NCBI GenBank assembly: GCA_035610835.1
Contig: CM069457.1
Coordinates: 37,040,553 to 37,104,552 of the forward strand
Length of the DNA stretch: 64,000 bases
Direction: 5' to 3'
Source of the DNA: Ophiura sarsii
Lineage: Eukaryota; Echinodermata; Ophiuroidea; Amphilepidida; Ophiuridae
Shown here: one piece after another, positions 44,755 through 55,978 of the stretch
Position numbering within the stretch: the stretch's first letter is position 1
Layout: every line of letters starts with the position of its first letter
Program-made: the position numbers and the translations under genes
Notes under the pieces: generated by a model
What the model saw: only the letters and a program-made list of their open reading frames with translations
Database searches by the model: none
What the model was told of the DNA's origin: nothing

Positions 44755-45975
44755 TATAGCGAGACTTGTCATTTTGTACTCATTCGAATTCATTTATCGT
44801 GTCCATTCTTAGTTATCAATTGTAAAATGTTCTGAAATTCTTTACAATATTTGAATTGGTAGAATGTCACCGTTGAAAATATACGCTTCTCGTATGTACA
44901 GGGGTAAGTAACCCCATGAGAACTACCTGTCGATTGGTTGAAATTTAGGATGTGTCAAATATTGTGCCAATCAGGGACATTGTTAGAATAATTTAAGATT
45001 GTAATTGGTACTCAAGATGATTATATTATGTACTTGACCAATGGGATATCTTGTACGAAAGACAGGCAGTGCCCAAGGATTTTAACAATTCTCACCTTAG
45101 AGCAGCAATATACTCTAGGAGTATTCCTATCGCAACAAGATATCGGGGGGGGGGGGGGGGGGGGATATAGGACAACGGAACACTTGGTAATATTATTTTC
45201 TTCAAGGCCAGGCTAGATGTATAGAATACATCCTCCTGACCACCAGCCCAGACCAGCCTTACATTTACCAATCACATTGACACAGATCATACTGTAACTG
45301 CTAGTACACCACACTGTGTATAGCCATTCTGTCATAACGAAAGTGAAACAATATAGAGAGTGAGTCCGAATATTCAGGTCCCATTTTCAAAAACTCTGTA
45401 AATATATCTAACTACAAGACGAATGATTTATCACATGAACTACAGTGAAACAGAGCATAGTCAAGGTCATAAAAGGTTTAACACGAATTGTAACAATGCT
45501 GATAATCATACAAGGACAACAAAGAACACAACTGTTTTGATATGTTATAATAATAATACTAATAGGATTGACATTTTCATGGTTGTTCAACACTCAGGAG
45601 GCACTATATTTATAATTCAATATTTGGCCATTCATGCTCGGTTGCACTGTAGTAGCGAACCAAGACTTGTAATGTTTGTACTCTTTCGAATTCATTTATC
45701 GTTCTCATTCCTAGTTAGTTATCAAATGTTAATTTTCTGAATTGGTTTTCAATATTTGAATCGAATATTAGTAGAATTTCATCGTTGAAAATATTCGTTG
45801 CTCGTCGTATACAGGGTTAACAATTCTAACCTCAGAACAGCAATATACTCTGGGAGTATTCCTATACTCTGGGATCCGGGAGTATTCCTATCGCAGCAAA
45901 GACGTCGGGGGAATATAGGACAGAGGAATACTAGGTAACAGTATATTCTTCAAGGCCAGGCCTGACTATTGAACA
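44755..45975. repeat. Segmental tandem duplication; first copy carries insertion
   Basis: 44,755-45,225 and 45,660-45,975 share TTCGAATTCATTTATCGT, TCACCGTTGAAAATAT-CG / TCATCGTTGAAAATATTCG, AGCAGCAATATACTCT, GGAGTATTCCTATCGCA and TTCTTCAAGGCCAGGC. Copy 1 contains the dispersed repeat at 44,930-45,075 and a 20-base G homopolymer (45,147-45,166) where copy 2 has only five Gs. Confidence 0.75.
44930..45075. repeat. Dispersed ~150-185-bp repeat, copy 2
   Basis: Matches 14,049-14,235 (GATTGGTTGAAATTTAG, TGTGCCAATCAG-GACAT, GACCAATGGGA, ACGAAAGACAGGNAGTGCCC) with a ~35-bp gap in the middle. It interrupts one copy of the surrounding duplication. Confidence 0.7.
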
Positions 45976-46032
45976 CAAGTTGCTCATCAGGCAGAATGTT
46001 GTGTGAGCAGTATTGTTGATGCATAGCGGTTA

Positions 46033-46226
46033 CACTCTTAGAAAAAAGGTTCTAAATCTGTCCTCTATTTAGAACCCTTAATGGTTCTTGAATGGAACCA
46101 AAATTGGTTCTTAAGACAACTTGCAGAACCATTTTCAGGTGTCTGAAGAACCAATTTTGGTGCTACTCAAGAACCATTAAGGGTTCTAAATAGAGGACAA
46201 AAAAGGTTCTTAAATTTCTAAGAGTG
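46033..46226. mobile_element. TA-flanked miniature element, CACTCTTAGAAA ends
   Basis: 194 bp, inverted ends CACTCTTAGAAAAAAGGTTC and TTTCTAAGAGTG, TA on each side (46,031-46,032 and 46,227-46,228). Made almost entirely of GGTTCT/AGAACC blocks arranged as nested inverted repeats. Tc1/mariner-type duplication; a relative starts at 51,268. Confidence 0.75.
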
Positions 46227-46228
46227 TA

Positions 46229-47631
46229 TGAGTTCTGCACGGATGGGTCTGCATTTGACGTAATGGCCGAGGTAAGACACGACAGAATAAGAATGTCATG
46301 CGTACTTGGTGTCAAAACGTCCATTTGTAGCATTAAAGCGTCAACGACAATATTAAAACGCTAAAACTGTTATTATGTGTTGATCAATCTGTCATAACGA
46401 AATGAAAAGAAGACAACAAATATCCATTTTATTCAACGCTTTATAGAGAAGAGGCCGAGATATAGATTGGATGACGTACATGTGACGTCACGCCTGGCAT
46501 TTGGTCGGCAGTTGCCATCGTTCTTTACCCAGCGGTGTGCACGCGCATCGTGTTTTGTTTAGGACCCGTGCTTTTAAAACTCGCGCCAAAGCATTATAAA
46601 GGGCAATAAGGCATAGTTGACAGTGTTTTGACCATAATGCTGTTCCCTCAAGCATGTATCAACAGTCCAGTCCCTTCGACCGTTGCTTTTGTTGATAAAC
46701 ATTGCTGTCACCTCATCTTTCAAGCGTTAAATGAAACAACGTGTTATGAAAAGTAAATGTAGACATTTCGCGATTCAATTGTATGGCAAACTTTGCACAC
46801 CCAATTGCATATTCTTCGTGTTTCCTAGGTCTAACCCAAACTGAAGTATGCTCTCTCCTATTGAATAATTATCATATGCATTTCAAATACTGCCCTTCTA
46901 TAGTGTTCATCATTCTTAAAAAAGGGCTTATTAAAAGGGCTTGCCCAATAAGACCAGATAATCGGGCAGATAATGTGATCCAACAATCTTGAAACCAAAG
47001 ATTTGTTGGATATCCATTACCAACAACTCGGATACTTGGCCAAATACTCTCGGACAACATTATCATTGGTGCGTGTTTACCCATATCATCAAGACTCAAC
47101 GTGTACCTACATGAAAATGTCATAACTTCATAAGCCACTCCGCCTCTGGAATTAGACAGGCAGTAAAGGCGACCATCGATACGATGTTTAGATAGCGTCC
47201 AAAGAAAACAGTATTTGAATGTTTTGTACGACTCTCTTTTAATCTATCATAACGGCTAGAGAATTAGATCTGCACTTTAAAGACGGTCATTTTGAAATCG
47301 AGAAACAAGATACGGCATATTTTATTATCGTTCTCCTCGGTTACCATCGATCTAGATGGCATTAAAGCGCTGAGCATACCCCACAACACGCGACTGCTGA
47401 CCGGTAGCATTGACCAACACTTGAGACAGTTTCATGCTCAACTGAGCACTTCAACAAACACGAGGGGGCTTATCAACTACAATTTTATTTATTATTCAAA
47501 TCAACTTGGATTTGTCCCGATGAAAAACTCAAATGTCTACAATTACTATCAGACTATTGAACAATTCTGATATACCTACACCAAGGTAGTTTGCAGATAT
47601 CAGCAAGTTCGTGAACACCAAAATATCACAC
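46229..47631. other. No gene seen
   Basis: Contains one CRE-like palindrome TGACGTCA near 46,492, which is not sufficient for a promoter call. No supported gene. Confidence 0.45.
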
Positions 47632-47883
47632 TTACAACTTTCCATGCGGCTATTGGTCTTACCATATATACAAAACAGATTTTTCAGAAACCTTTCCCAA
47701 CATTCAAGGTCTATCTCAAGGATTACTGAACCAAAACTAGACATATTAATTGTACTTATTTTAATGCATTACTCCTGGTGATTCCAAATATGGTGAGGAA
47801 ATTAAATATATTTGATATTTTTGAAACATTTTGTCCAATTTTGGAACTGTCGTCTGCAGACGCCTGCCGTGTGGAAGTATTAA
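47632..47883 (-). mobile_element. TTAA-flanked miniature element, copy 15
   Basis: Reverse orientation. The left end is decayed (TTACAACTTTCCATGCGGC), and the right end GCCGTGTGGAAGTATTAA follows GTCTGCAGACG. This is the last copy before the satellite. Confidence 0.8.
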
Positions 47884-47923
47884 CTACAACGTTAGGCTGT
47901 CAGTTGGCGAAAGGTTTAAGACT

Positions 47924-48065
47924 ACACTGCAAAACTAGTGCGTATGGCTCATTCGTATAAGTGACTTGTACGTAAGACTTACCTATGAGAGTCGCCAAAG
48001 TAATACGGTATTCGCCACTAAGAATTAAATATCGACTGATGCAAATATATCTATATTGTAATGCA
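47924..48065 (+). repeat. Dispersed repeat shared with 35,863-36,030
   Basis: Same order of landmarks as the copy at 35,863 (CTGCAAAACTAGT, CGTATAAGTGACTT, GAGTCGCCAAAGTA, GATGCAAATAT) without the second hairpin arm. Confidence 0.65.
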
Positions 48066-48393
48066 AACCGGTCCGGAAAAAGCTAACGATGAGATTTACA
48101 CTCTAATTGAATAAAAGCGTTACGAAGAATCCAGTTAGAATCAATACATGTAGAGATACAATCTGTCACAATAATTGAAAATGAAACCCGCAAACGACCA
48201 AATTGCAAGGTCTGTACCATTAAAATATTCCGTTTTCAGAGAAAATGTCATATTGTGAAATGATTTATAAATATGTTCATTCACATTCTACTTTCTGTCT
48301 ACATATTGGGTCCATTTGTGTTAGCATGGTATAGGCCTATCTATTGTTCAGAAATGAGAACTCAAAGGATTATGACACTGACAGCTACAATGT

Positions 48394-48655
48394 TAGAAAA
48401 AAGTGTTCGAACACTTTGTATACGTGTAATGTAAAGTGTTCCCCCTTCCCCTGATCAATGTTGAATCCCACAATTTTCCCTTCATCAGCACAGGGCCTCT
48501 CAACATTGATCGGTGGGAAAGGGGGAGGGATATGAGTAAGGGGATACTTAAGGCTACCAGAAACAAGTTTTGATTTTCACGTGACTCAAATAGCGTGCCT
48601 GTTATGGTCAAATAAGCACGGCCATTAGGGTCAGTGTTCGAACACCTTTTTTCTA
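48394..48655. mobile_element. Foldback-like miniature element, GTGTTCGAACAC ends
   Basis: Ends TAGAAAAAAGTGTTCGAACA and the complement GTGTTCGAACACCTTTTTTC-TA. The interior is also inverted: CCTTCCCCTGATCAATGTTGA against TCAACATTGATCGGTGGGAA. About 262 bp; target duplication not resolved (possibly TA). Confidence 0.7.
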
Positions 48656-49170
48656 TAATTGTAGTTTATTAAAAGTCGAGCGAAGTGTATTATACATATT
48701 ATATATCAAAATAAAATATAATGTTACCGCAGGTTTCAGTTGAAAAGATGATTTTCAAAAGTAGGCTCATAGCACCTGTGGTCTACATATTTGGTTGGAT
48801 GATGTACTTTGATGATACATTTAATTTTCGCCCGCAAAAAAAAAGACAATTTTATGTGTGGTTGCTATAGCAATTTGATTTGGTGTACAGCTTTTTTAAA
48901 GCAACGGTTTATTCAATCGTGCTGAAATGTGATACTTAAAGCATTATTAACGTGTACCTACATACAGTGTCACATTAGTGATATACTGGCGAACATCCCG
49001 CATTTTTGGGTGACATATCTAGTAAATCTTAGCACAATTGGATATTGCGTTACTGAGAAAAACTGCGCGAATTGTTTTGGAACGTGTCAAATCGCAACAT
49101 ACAGAAACAGCCGTTTGAAGTCTAGAAACACTGAAAATTCAAATTACGTGGTATTTATGGAAACCAGATG
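48656..49170. other. No gene seen
   Basis: AT-rich, nothing supported. Confidence 0.45.
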
Positions 49171-49184
49171 TTGGCATTATCTTG

Positions 49185-49872
49185 TTGACCAATATTGGGC
49201 CAATATTGGGTTCCCATTGGCAATATTGGCATTGGCACTCTCTCTTGGTTACCAATATTGGACCAATATTGGTTTTGTTTGGTTTTACATTGGCGCTTTA
49301 TATAAATTGGCATCATGTTGGCAACCAATATTGGTTTTACATTGGCGCTCTTCAATTGGCATCGTGTTGGTAACCAATATTGGACCAATAATGGGCACAA
49401 TATACCAGGGGCGGGAAATGACACCATTGATTTGATATACAAATAATGACGTGGTCTAAAAATTGCGGCCGCTGTTAAAAGTGATCGCTTCCCGGCCTTT
49501 TAGCTAGGATCTTGTGCCTTGTCCTGTCCCTTGAAGATTTGTTCCCTTGTCCTACATGTAGGCTTGCCCTTGGCCAAAGTTGGTCCTCGCCACGGGTTGA
49601 CCCGGGGTCCGCTCACTCCTCTTTGGGGGGGGGGGGGGGGGGGGGGGAATAAAACAATACAAAGATAGAATTCTTCCTACTTGTACCTAACATTTCTCCA
49701 AGATCGCCCAATATTGGCCCAAGCTTGGCCCATATTGTCGAGCGCCAATATTGAGCCAAGCTTGGGCCCATGAGCAAATAATATTGCGCCAATATTGTAA
49801 GCCAATATTGGGCCAATATTGTATTGTTGTCTGGGAATTATGTTCCAGTATGACCTGAAGTACACTTTTTCC
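49185..49872 (+). mobile_element. Palindrome-array element D (CCAATATTGG type)
   Basis: Two arrays (49,185-49,400 and 49,700-49,830) of palindromes CCAATATTGG, with CCAAGCTTGG variants, separated by ~300 bp. The right end reads CCAGTATGACCTGAAGTACA-CTTTTTCC, matching the terminal block of elements A-C and even retaining a CCAGTAT. The middle contains a U2 snRNA-like fragment and a ~23-base G homopolymer (49,625-49,647). The left terminal block is not recognised. Frames with QYWANIG-type repeats are translations of the palindromes. Confidence 0.6.
49484..49511 (+). pseudogene. U2 snRNA 5'-end-like fragment
   Basis: 28 bases starting ATCGCTTCCCGGCCTTTT and ending AGCTAGGATC match the conserved 5' end of U2 snRNA (ATCGCTTCTCGGCCTTTTGG...) at all but about three positions. 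The rest of U2 (branch-point-pairing region, Sm site) is not recognisable. It is a fragment, or the head of an snRNA-derived SINE, inside element D. Confidence 0.65.
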
Positions 49873-50918
49873 AAATATTAAATTATTCATTTGTAAAAGA
49901 AGAAAAAATCCGTTATTTAATTAAATTGACAATTAACCCTGAACTACTTTTGCTCTATATAAAAAATTGTAGGTGGACTTGGGCTGCTTAACTGATTTCG
50001 CCACTACGTTTCACATTAAAACATTATGATAAAAGAACACATTGGGCTTCATTTGATTTCTCTGGCAACACAAGACACTGCCACTAGACCAATAACGTGA
50101 CATTCAACAACTCCCCATACCTTAAGTACAGTAACAAAGCGTTGTTGATTTGAGATAAACCCACTGTTCATAGGCAAATTACTAGGATAGCGAACCTTAT
50201 TTGGAAACCGCGAAATTGTAAACAAACAAAATGTTCTCACAAATTTGTTCATTTTTTCGGCGTATAAATGCATTTCGCCATGAAATCCTTAAAGTTAGCA
50301 AATAGCTTTATATACCGAAATGTAGCTATACCCCTCAGGAAAATATTCTTGGCGAGGGCCATATGTAAAGGTTCACTTCTAAAGCCACAATTTTAGCCGA
50401 ACCGTCGCTACCTCAGCGCAAGAGAATCGCAATTTTTGCATCATCGCGGCGAAATGTGTTCGCTTTGATCTCCAGGACCGTACCACTATTGAAACGGAGG
50501 GGTGTGTTTTGATTTTATACAAATATTCTATAAACATGTATCAAAATGTGTTGTGTAAATTAAACGCATTCTTGATTTAATTTTTCTCCGAATGTTAAAG
50601 GTGGTGTGTGAATAAAATGCTATTTACAAAATATTTTTAATTTCACAATTACTTGCGAAATAATTTGTCTTCTCTCATGTTTACCTTTTGTAACCCAGCC
50701 CATTCTGAAGTTCGATCGCCCATTTACGGGGAACGGACGATGTCCAAATAAGGGCCTAATTATAATAAACGTAAACTTTTTTTCTCGATTTTTAAAGAGC
50801 AGCTATTTTTTTATGTCAAATTAAGCCTATTAAAACAAGTTTTGTACTTCGTTTTCATTAATTATCCAAAACGATATTCACATTTGAATGATGTAAATAT
50901 GTTTGGTCGTTGTTGAAC
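49873..50918. other. No gene seen
   Basis: No supported feature in this AT-rich kilobase. Confidence 0.5.
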
Positions 50919-51068
50919 GGGGTTCAACAAGGTCTTCGTCGTTGTTTATCTTGAATCGACCACGGTAAGACGGGTTTATTTTGCTGGGGCTTTAGCTGCC
51001 CTCGCAAAATAAACCCGTCTTACCGTTGTCGATTCAAGATAAACAACTCCGAAACCTTATTGAACCCC
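50919..51068. mobile_element. Foldback element, 65-bp arms
   Basis: Arms 50,919-50,984 and 51,004-51,068 pair with few mismatches (GGTAAGACGGGTTTATTTTG and its complement next to the loop; GGGGTTCAA and TTGAACCCC at the ends), with a ~19-bp loop. Miniature size, no coding. Confidence 0.8.
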
Positions 51069-51114
51069 TAATTATTGCCTCGGGCAGGTGTGTCCTCGTC
51101 AATGTTCATGAAAC

Positions 51115-51660
51115 ATAAGTTTTATTAAGACAGGCCTCTCTCTCGAGCGAAAGCCATCCGAACATGAATGGAAAGCCATCCGAACAGAATTGGTAAACAA
51201 ATAATAGACAGACGATTGCATTCGTCTGGGTCGTGCAAGCGATGTGCATACACGAGATAGGCCCTTACACTCTAAGAAAAAAGGGTTCAACTTAAAACCT
51301 TTTTCTGTCCTGTATGTAGAACCCTAAGAGCTCTTAAGGTTCTATAAAGAACTTTAAAAGGTTCTATAAAGAACTTTAAAAGGTTCTTTAAAGAAACTTC
51401 AGAATTTAGGTAGGCCTAGGGACTTTCTTCATGGGCTCATCACAAAGTTTAAAAGAGTGAAAAACAGTGTTAACAACATTTTTTTATATTTTTTTTACAT
51501 AATAATTTTCTGGCTAAAGAAACATTTTCCTAGAACCTTAAAAAGGTTCTTTACTAGGGTTCCTTTTAAGGTTCCAGACAAATAACCATAACGGAAGTTT
51601 CAAGGGAGGCCCATCAAGACAGGCCTCTGTTGGGCGAAAGCCATCCGGATAGAAATGGAA
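51115..51660. repeat. Satellite-edge segment: flanking direct repeats and CACTCTAAGAAA element
   Basis: AAGACAGGCCTCT-----GCGAAAGCCATCCG occurs at 51,127-51,180 and again at 51,618-51,650. Between them, from TA-CACTCTAAGAAAA (51,268), lies sequence full of GGTTCTNTAAAGAAC blocks, related to the element at 46,033. Its right inverted end was not found. The satellite starts directly after the second direct repeat. Confidence 0.6.
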
Positions 51661-53077
51661 CTAGACATGACCTGTGATCGGAGATCACGAATATTAGTCG
51701 GGTGTGTTACATGTTAACCCCTTCGAGTGGTAAATGGAGTAAATAAATACAGTTGAACCCCTAGTGACCTTTTCTTGACCTCTGACCCAAAACTTGTAAT
51801 TGACTTTTTTGCTTGGCTGATCAATGCGCACAAGAAAAAGGTAGTCCCGTCAAAATCGGAGCATGTTTCAAGATTTTCACCTGTAAAGTTCAATGACCTC
51901 TAGTGACCCCGTGTGACATGTCACTTTTAGTGGAGAAGGACCCTATATGAACATGGATGAGAGGAACCTTTTGACTAATTCTGACAATCATAGGTCATTT
52001 CCTCTCGGACAAGTAGCATTTTGAGTGAATGGAGTGAAAATATACATTTTGACCCCTAGTGACCCCAAATATTTTTTGATTTTAAAAACCAAACTATTGT
52101 ACATGCGTACGGTCAAAAGGAATATGTTGACCAATTCTGACGATCCTAGGTCATTTCACTAAATTGCAAATGCGTTTTTAGTGAAAATCACGTTTTGACC
52201 CCTAGTGACCTTTTTTTGACCTCTGACCCAAAACTTGTAATTGACTTTTTTGCTTGGCTGATCAATGCGCACAAGAAAAAAGTAGATTTGTTAAAATCGG
52301 AGCATGTCTTAAGATTTTCACCTGTATAGTTCAATGACCTCTAGTGACCTCGTGTGACATGTCACTTTTTGTGGAGAAGGACCCTATATGGACATGGATA
52401 AGAGGAATCTTTTGACCAATTCTGACAATCATAGGTCATTATCTCTTGGACAAGTAGTATTTTGAGTGCGAGGAGTGAAAATGTACATTTTGACCCCTAG
52501 TGACCTTTTCTTGACCTTTGATCTTAACGGTATGATTGACTTTTGTTCTTTTCTCATCAATGCCCACAAAATAAAAGAAACCCGGTCAAAATCGGATCAT
52601 GCCTTATATTTTTCCTTTGTAAAGTTCAATGACCCCTAGTGACCCCGTTTGACATGTCACTTTTAGTGTGGAAGGACCCTATATGAACATTGATCCAAGG
52701 AATCTTTTGACCAATTCTGAGTATCATCAGTCATTTTCCCTCGGACAAGTAGGGTTTTGAATGAATGGAGTAAAATTTACATTTTGACCCCTAGTGACCC
52801 CAAATGATTTTTAATTTTAAAAACCGTTCTTTTGTACATGCGTACGGTCAAAAGGAATATGTGGACCAATTCTGACGATCATAGGTCATTTCACTAAATT
52901 GCAAATGCGTTTTTAGTAAAAATCACGTTTTGACCCCTAGTGACCCCTGTGTGACCTTTGACCCCTTATGCTTTTCAACCTGAGTAGTGGTGCACACAAG
53001 GGTTCTTATGACCAAATATAGTCAAAATCGGGTCAATGTTTACGGAGCTATAGGTCCCATGACAGAAGAAGAAAGAA
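51661..53077 (+). repeat. Satellite unit 1 (type A, 1417 bp)
   Basis: Short-tailed type: GACAGAAGAAGAAAGAA runs straight into the next CTAGACATG. Contains three sub-repeats and the TGACCTTTGACCCC word at 52,952-52,965. Confidence 0.9.
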
Positions 53078-54527
53078 CTAGACATGACCTGTGATCGGAG
53101 ATCACGAATATTAGTCGGGTGTGTTACATGTTAACCCCTTCGAGTGGTAAATGGAGTAAATAAATACAGTTGAACCCCTAGTGACCTTTTCTTGACCTCT
53201 GACCCAAAACTTGTAATTGACTTTTTTGCTTGGCTGATCAATGCGCACAAGAAAAAGGTAGTCCCGTCAAAATCGGAGCATGTTTTAAGATTTTCACTTG
53301 TAAAGTTCAATGACCTCTAGTGACCCCGTGTGACATGTCACTTTTAGTGGAGAAGGACCCTATATGAACATGGATGAGAGGAACCTTTTGACTAATTCTG
53401 ACAATCATAGGTCATTTCCTCTCGGACAAGTAGCATTTTGAGTGAATGGAGTGAAAATTGACATTTTGACCCCTAGTGACCCCAAATATTTTTTGATTTT
53501 AAAAACCTAACTATTGTACATGCGTACGGTCAAAAGGAATATGTTGACCAATTCTGACGATCCTAGGTCATTTCACTAAATTGCAAATGCGTTTTTAGTG
53601 AAAATCACGTTTTGCCCCCTAGTGACCTTTTCTTGACCTCTGACCCAAAACTTGTAATTGACTTTTTTGCGTGGCTGATCAATGCGCACAAGAAAAAAGT
53701 AATCCCGTCAAAATCGGAGCATGTCTTAAGATTTGCACTTGTATAGTTCAATGACCTCTAGTGACCTCGTGTGACATGTCACTTTTAGTGGAGAAGGACC
53801 CTATATGGACATGGATAAGAGAAATCTTTTGACTAATTCTGACAATTATAGGTCATAATCTCTTGGACAAGTAGTATTTTGAGTGCGAGGATTGAAAATG
53901 TACATTTTGACCCCTAGTGACCTTTTCTTGACCTGTGATCTTAACGGTATGGTTGACTTTTGTTCTTGTCTCATCAATGCCCACAAAATAAAAGAAACCC
54001 GGTCAAAATCGGAGCATGCGTTATATTTTCCCCCTGTAAAGTTCAATGACCCCTAGTGACCCTGTTTGACATGTCACTTTTAGTGTGGAAGGACCCTATA
54101 TGAACATTGATCGAAGGAATCTTTTGACCAATTCTGAGTATCATCAGTCATTTTCCCTCGGACAAGTAGGGTTTTGAGTGAATGGAGTAAAATTTACATT
54201 TTGACCCCTAGTGACCCCAAATGATTTTTAATTTTAAAAACCGTTCTTTTGTACATGCGTACGGTCAAAAAGAACATGTTGACCAATTCTGAAGATCCTA
54301 GGTCATTTCACTAAATTGCAAATGCGTTTTAAGTGAAAATCACGTTTTGACCCCTAGTGACCCCTGTGTGACCTTTGACCCCTTATGCTTTACAACCTGA
54401 GTAGTGGTGCACACAAGGGTTCTTATGATCAAATATGGTTAAAATCGGGTCAATGGTTACGGAGCTATAGGTCCCATGACAGAAGAAGAAAGATTTCTTG
54501 TTTTTGTCAACCAAATACAAAAACATA
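53078..54527 (+). repeat. Satellite unit 2 (type B, 1450 bp)
   Basis: Carries an additional tail GATTTCTTGTTTTTGTCAAC-CAAATACAAAAACATA before the next unit, 33 bp net longer than type A. Confidence 0.9.
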
Positions 54528-55978
54528 CTAGACATGACCTGTGATCGGAGATCACGAATATTAGTCGGGTGTGTTACATGTTAACCCCTTCGAGTGGTAA
54601 ATGGAGTAAATAAATACAGTTGAACCCCTAGTGACCTTTTCTTGACCTCTGACCCAAAACTTGTAATTGACTTTTTTGCTTGGCTGATCAATGCGCACAA
54701 GAAAAAGGTAGTCCCGTCAAAATCGGAGCATGTTTTAAGATTTTCACTTGTAAAGTTCAATGACCTCTAGTGACCCCGTGTGACATGTCACTTTTAGTGG
54801 AGAAGGACCCTATATGAACATGGATGAGAGGAACCTTTTGACTAATTCTGACAATCATAGGTCATTTCCTCTCGGACAAGTAGCATTTTGAGTGAATGGA
54901 GTGAAAATTTACATTTTGACCCCTAGTGACCCCAAATATATTTTGATTTTAAAAACCTAACTATTGTACATGCGTACGGTCAAAAGGAATATGTTGACCA
55001 ATTCTGACGATCCTAGGTCATTTCACTAAATTGCAAATGCGTTTTTAGTGAAAATCACGTTTTGACCCCTAGTGACCTTTTTTTGACCTCTGACCCAAAA
55101 CTTGTAATTGACTTTTTTGCTTGGCTGATCAATGCGCACAAGAAAAAAGTAGTCTTGTCAAAATCGGAGCATGTCTTAAGATTTTCACCTGTATAGTTCA
55201 ATGACCTCTAGTGACCTCGTGTGACATGTCACTTTTAGTGGAGAAGGACCCTATATGGACATGGATAAGAGGAATCTTTTGACTAATTCTGACAATCATA
55301 GGTCATTATCTCTTGGACAAGTAGTATTTTGAGTGCGAGGAGTGAAAATGTACATTTTGACCCCTAGTGACCTTTTCTTGACCTTTGATCTTAACGGTAT
55401 AATTGACTTTTGTTCTTGTCACATCAATGCCCTCAAAATAAAAGAAACCCGGTCAAAATCGGAGCATGCCTTTTATTTTCCCCCTGTAAAGTTCAATGAC
55501 CTCTAGTGACCCCGTTTGACATGTCACTTTTAGTGTGGAAGGACCCTATATGAACATTAATCCAAGGAATCTTTTGACTAATTCTGAGTATCATCAGTCA
55601 TTTTCCCTCGGACAAGTAGGGTTTTGAGTGAATGGAGTAAAATTTACATTTTGACCCCTAGTGACCCCAAATGATTTTTAATTTTAAAAACCGTTCTTTT
55701 GTACATGCGTACGGTCAAAAGGAATATGTTGACCAATTCTGACGATCCTAGGTCATTTCACTAAATTGGAAATGCGTTTTAAGTGAAAATCACGTTTTGA
55801 CCCCTAGTGACCCCTGTGTGACCTTTGACCCCTTATGCTTTTCAACCTGAGTAGTGGTGCACATAAGGGTTCTTATGACTAAATATGGTCAAAATCGGCT
55901 CAATGGTTACGGAGCTATAGGTCTCATGACAGAAGAAAAAAAGATTTCTTGTTTTTGTCAACCAAATACAAAAACATA
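54528..55978 (+). repeat. Satellite unit 3 (type C, 1451 bp)
   Basis: Long-tailed. Type-C variants: TTGTCACATCAATGCC, GCATGCCTTTTATTTTCCCC, ATCGGCTCAATGG and GGTCTCATGACAG. Confidence 0.9.

Noticed and set aside
46488..46500. TGACGTCA (CRE) as a promoter
   Set aside because: A single 8-bp palindrome without a TATA, initiator or downstream exon is expected by chance in a window of this size.
48929..49435. 168-codon open frame, the longest in the window
   Set aside because: Much of it, with its QYWANIG-type repeats, is translation of the CCAATATTGG array; similar frames exist on the other strand. Not a gene.
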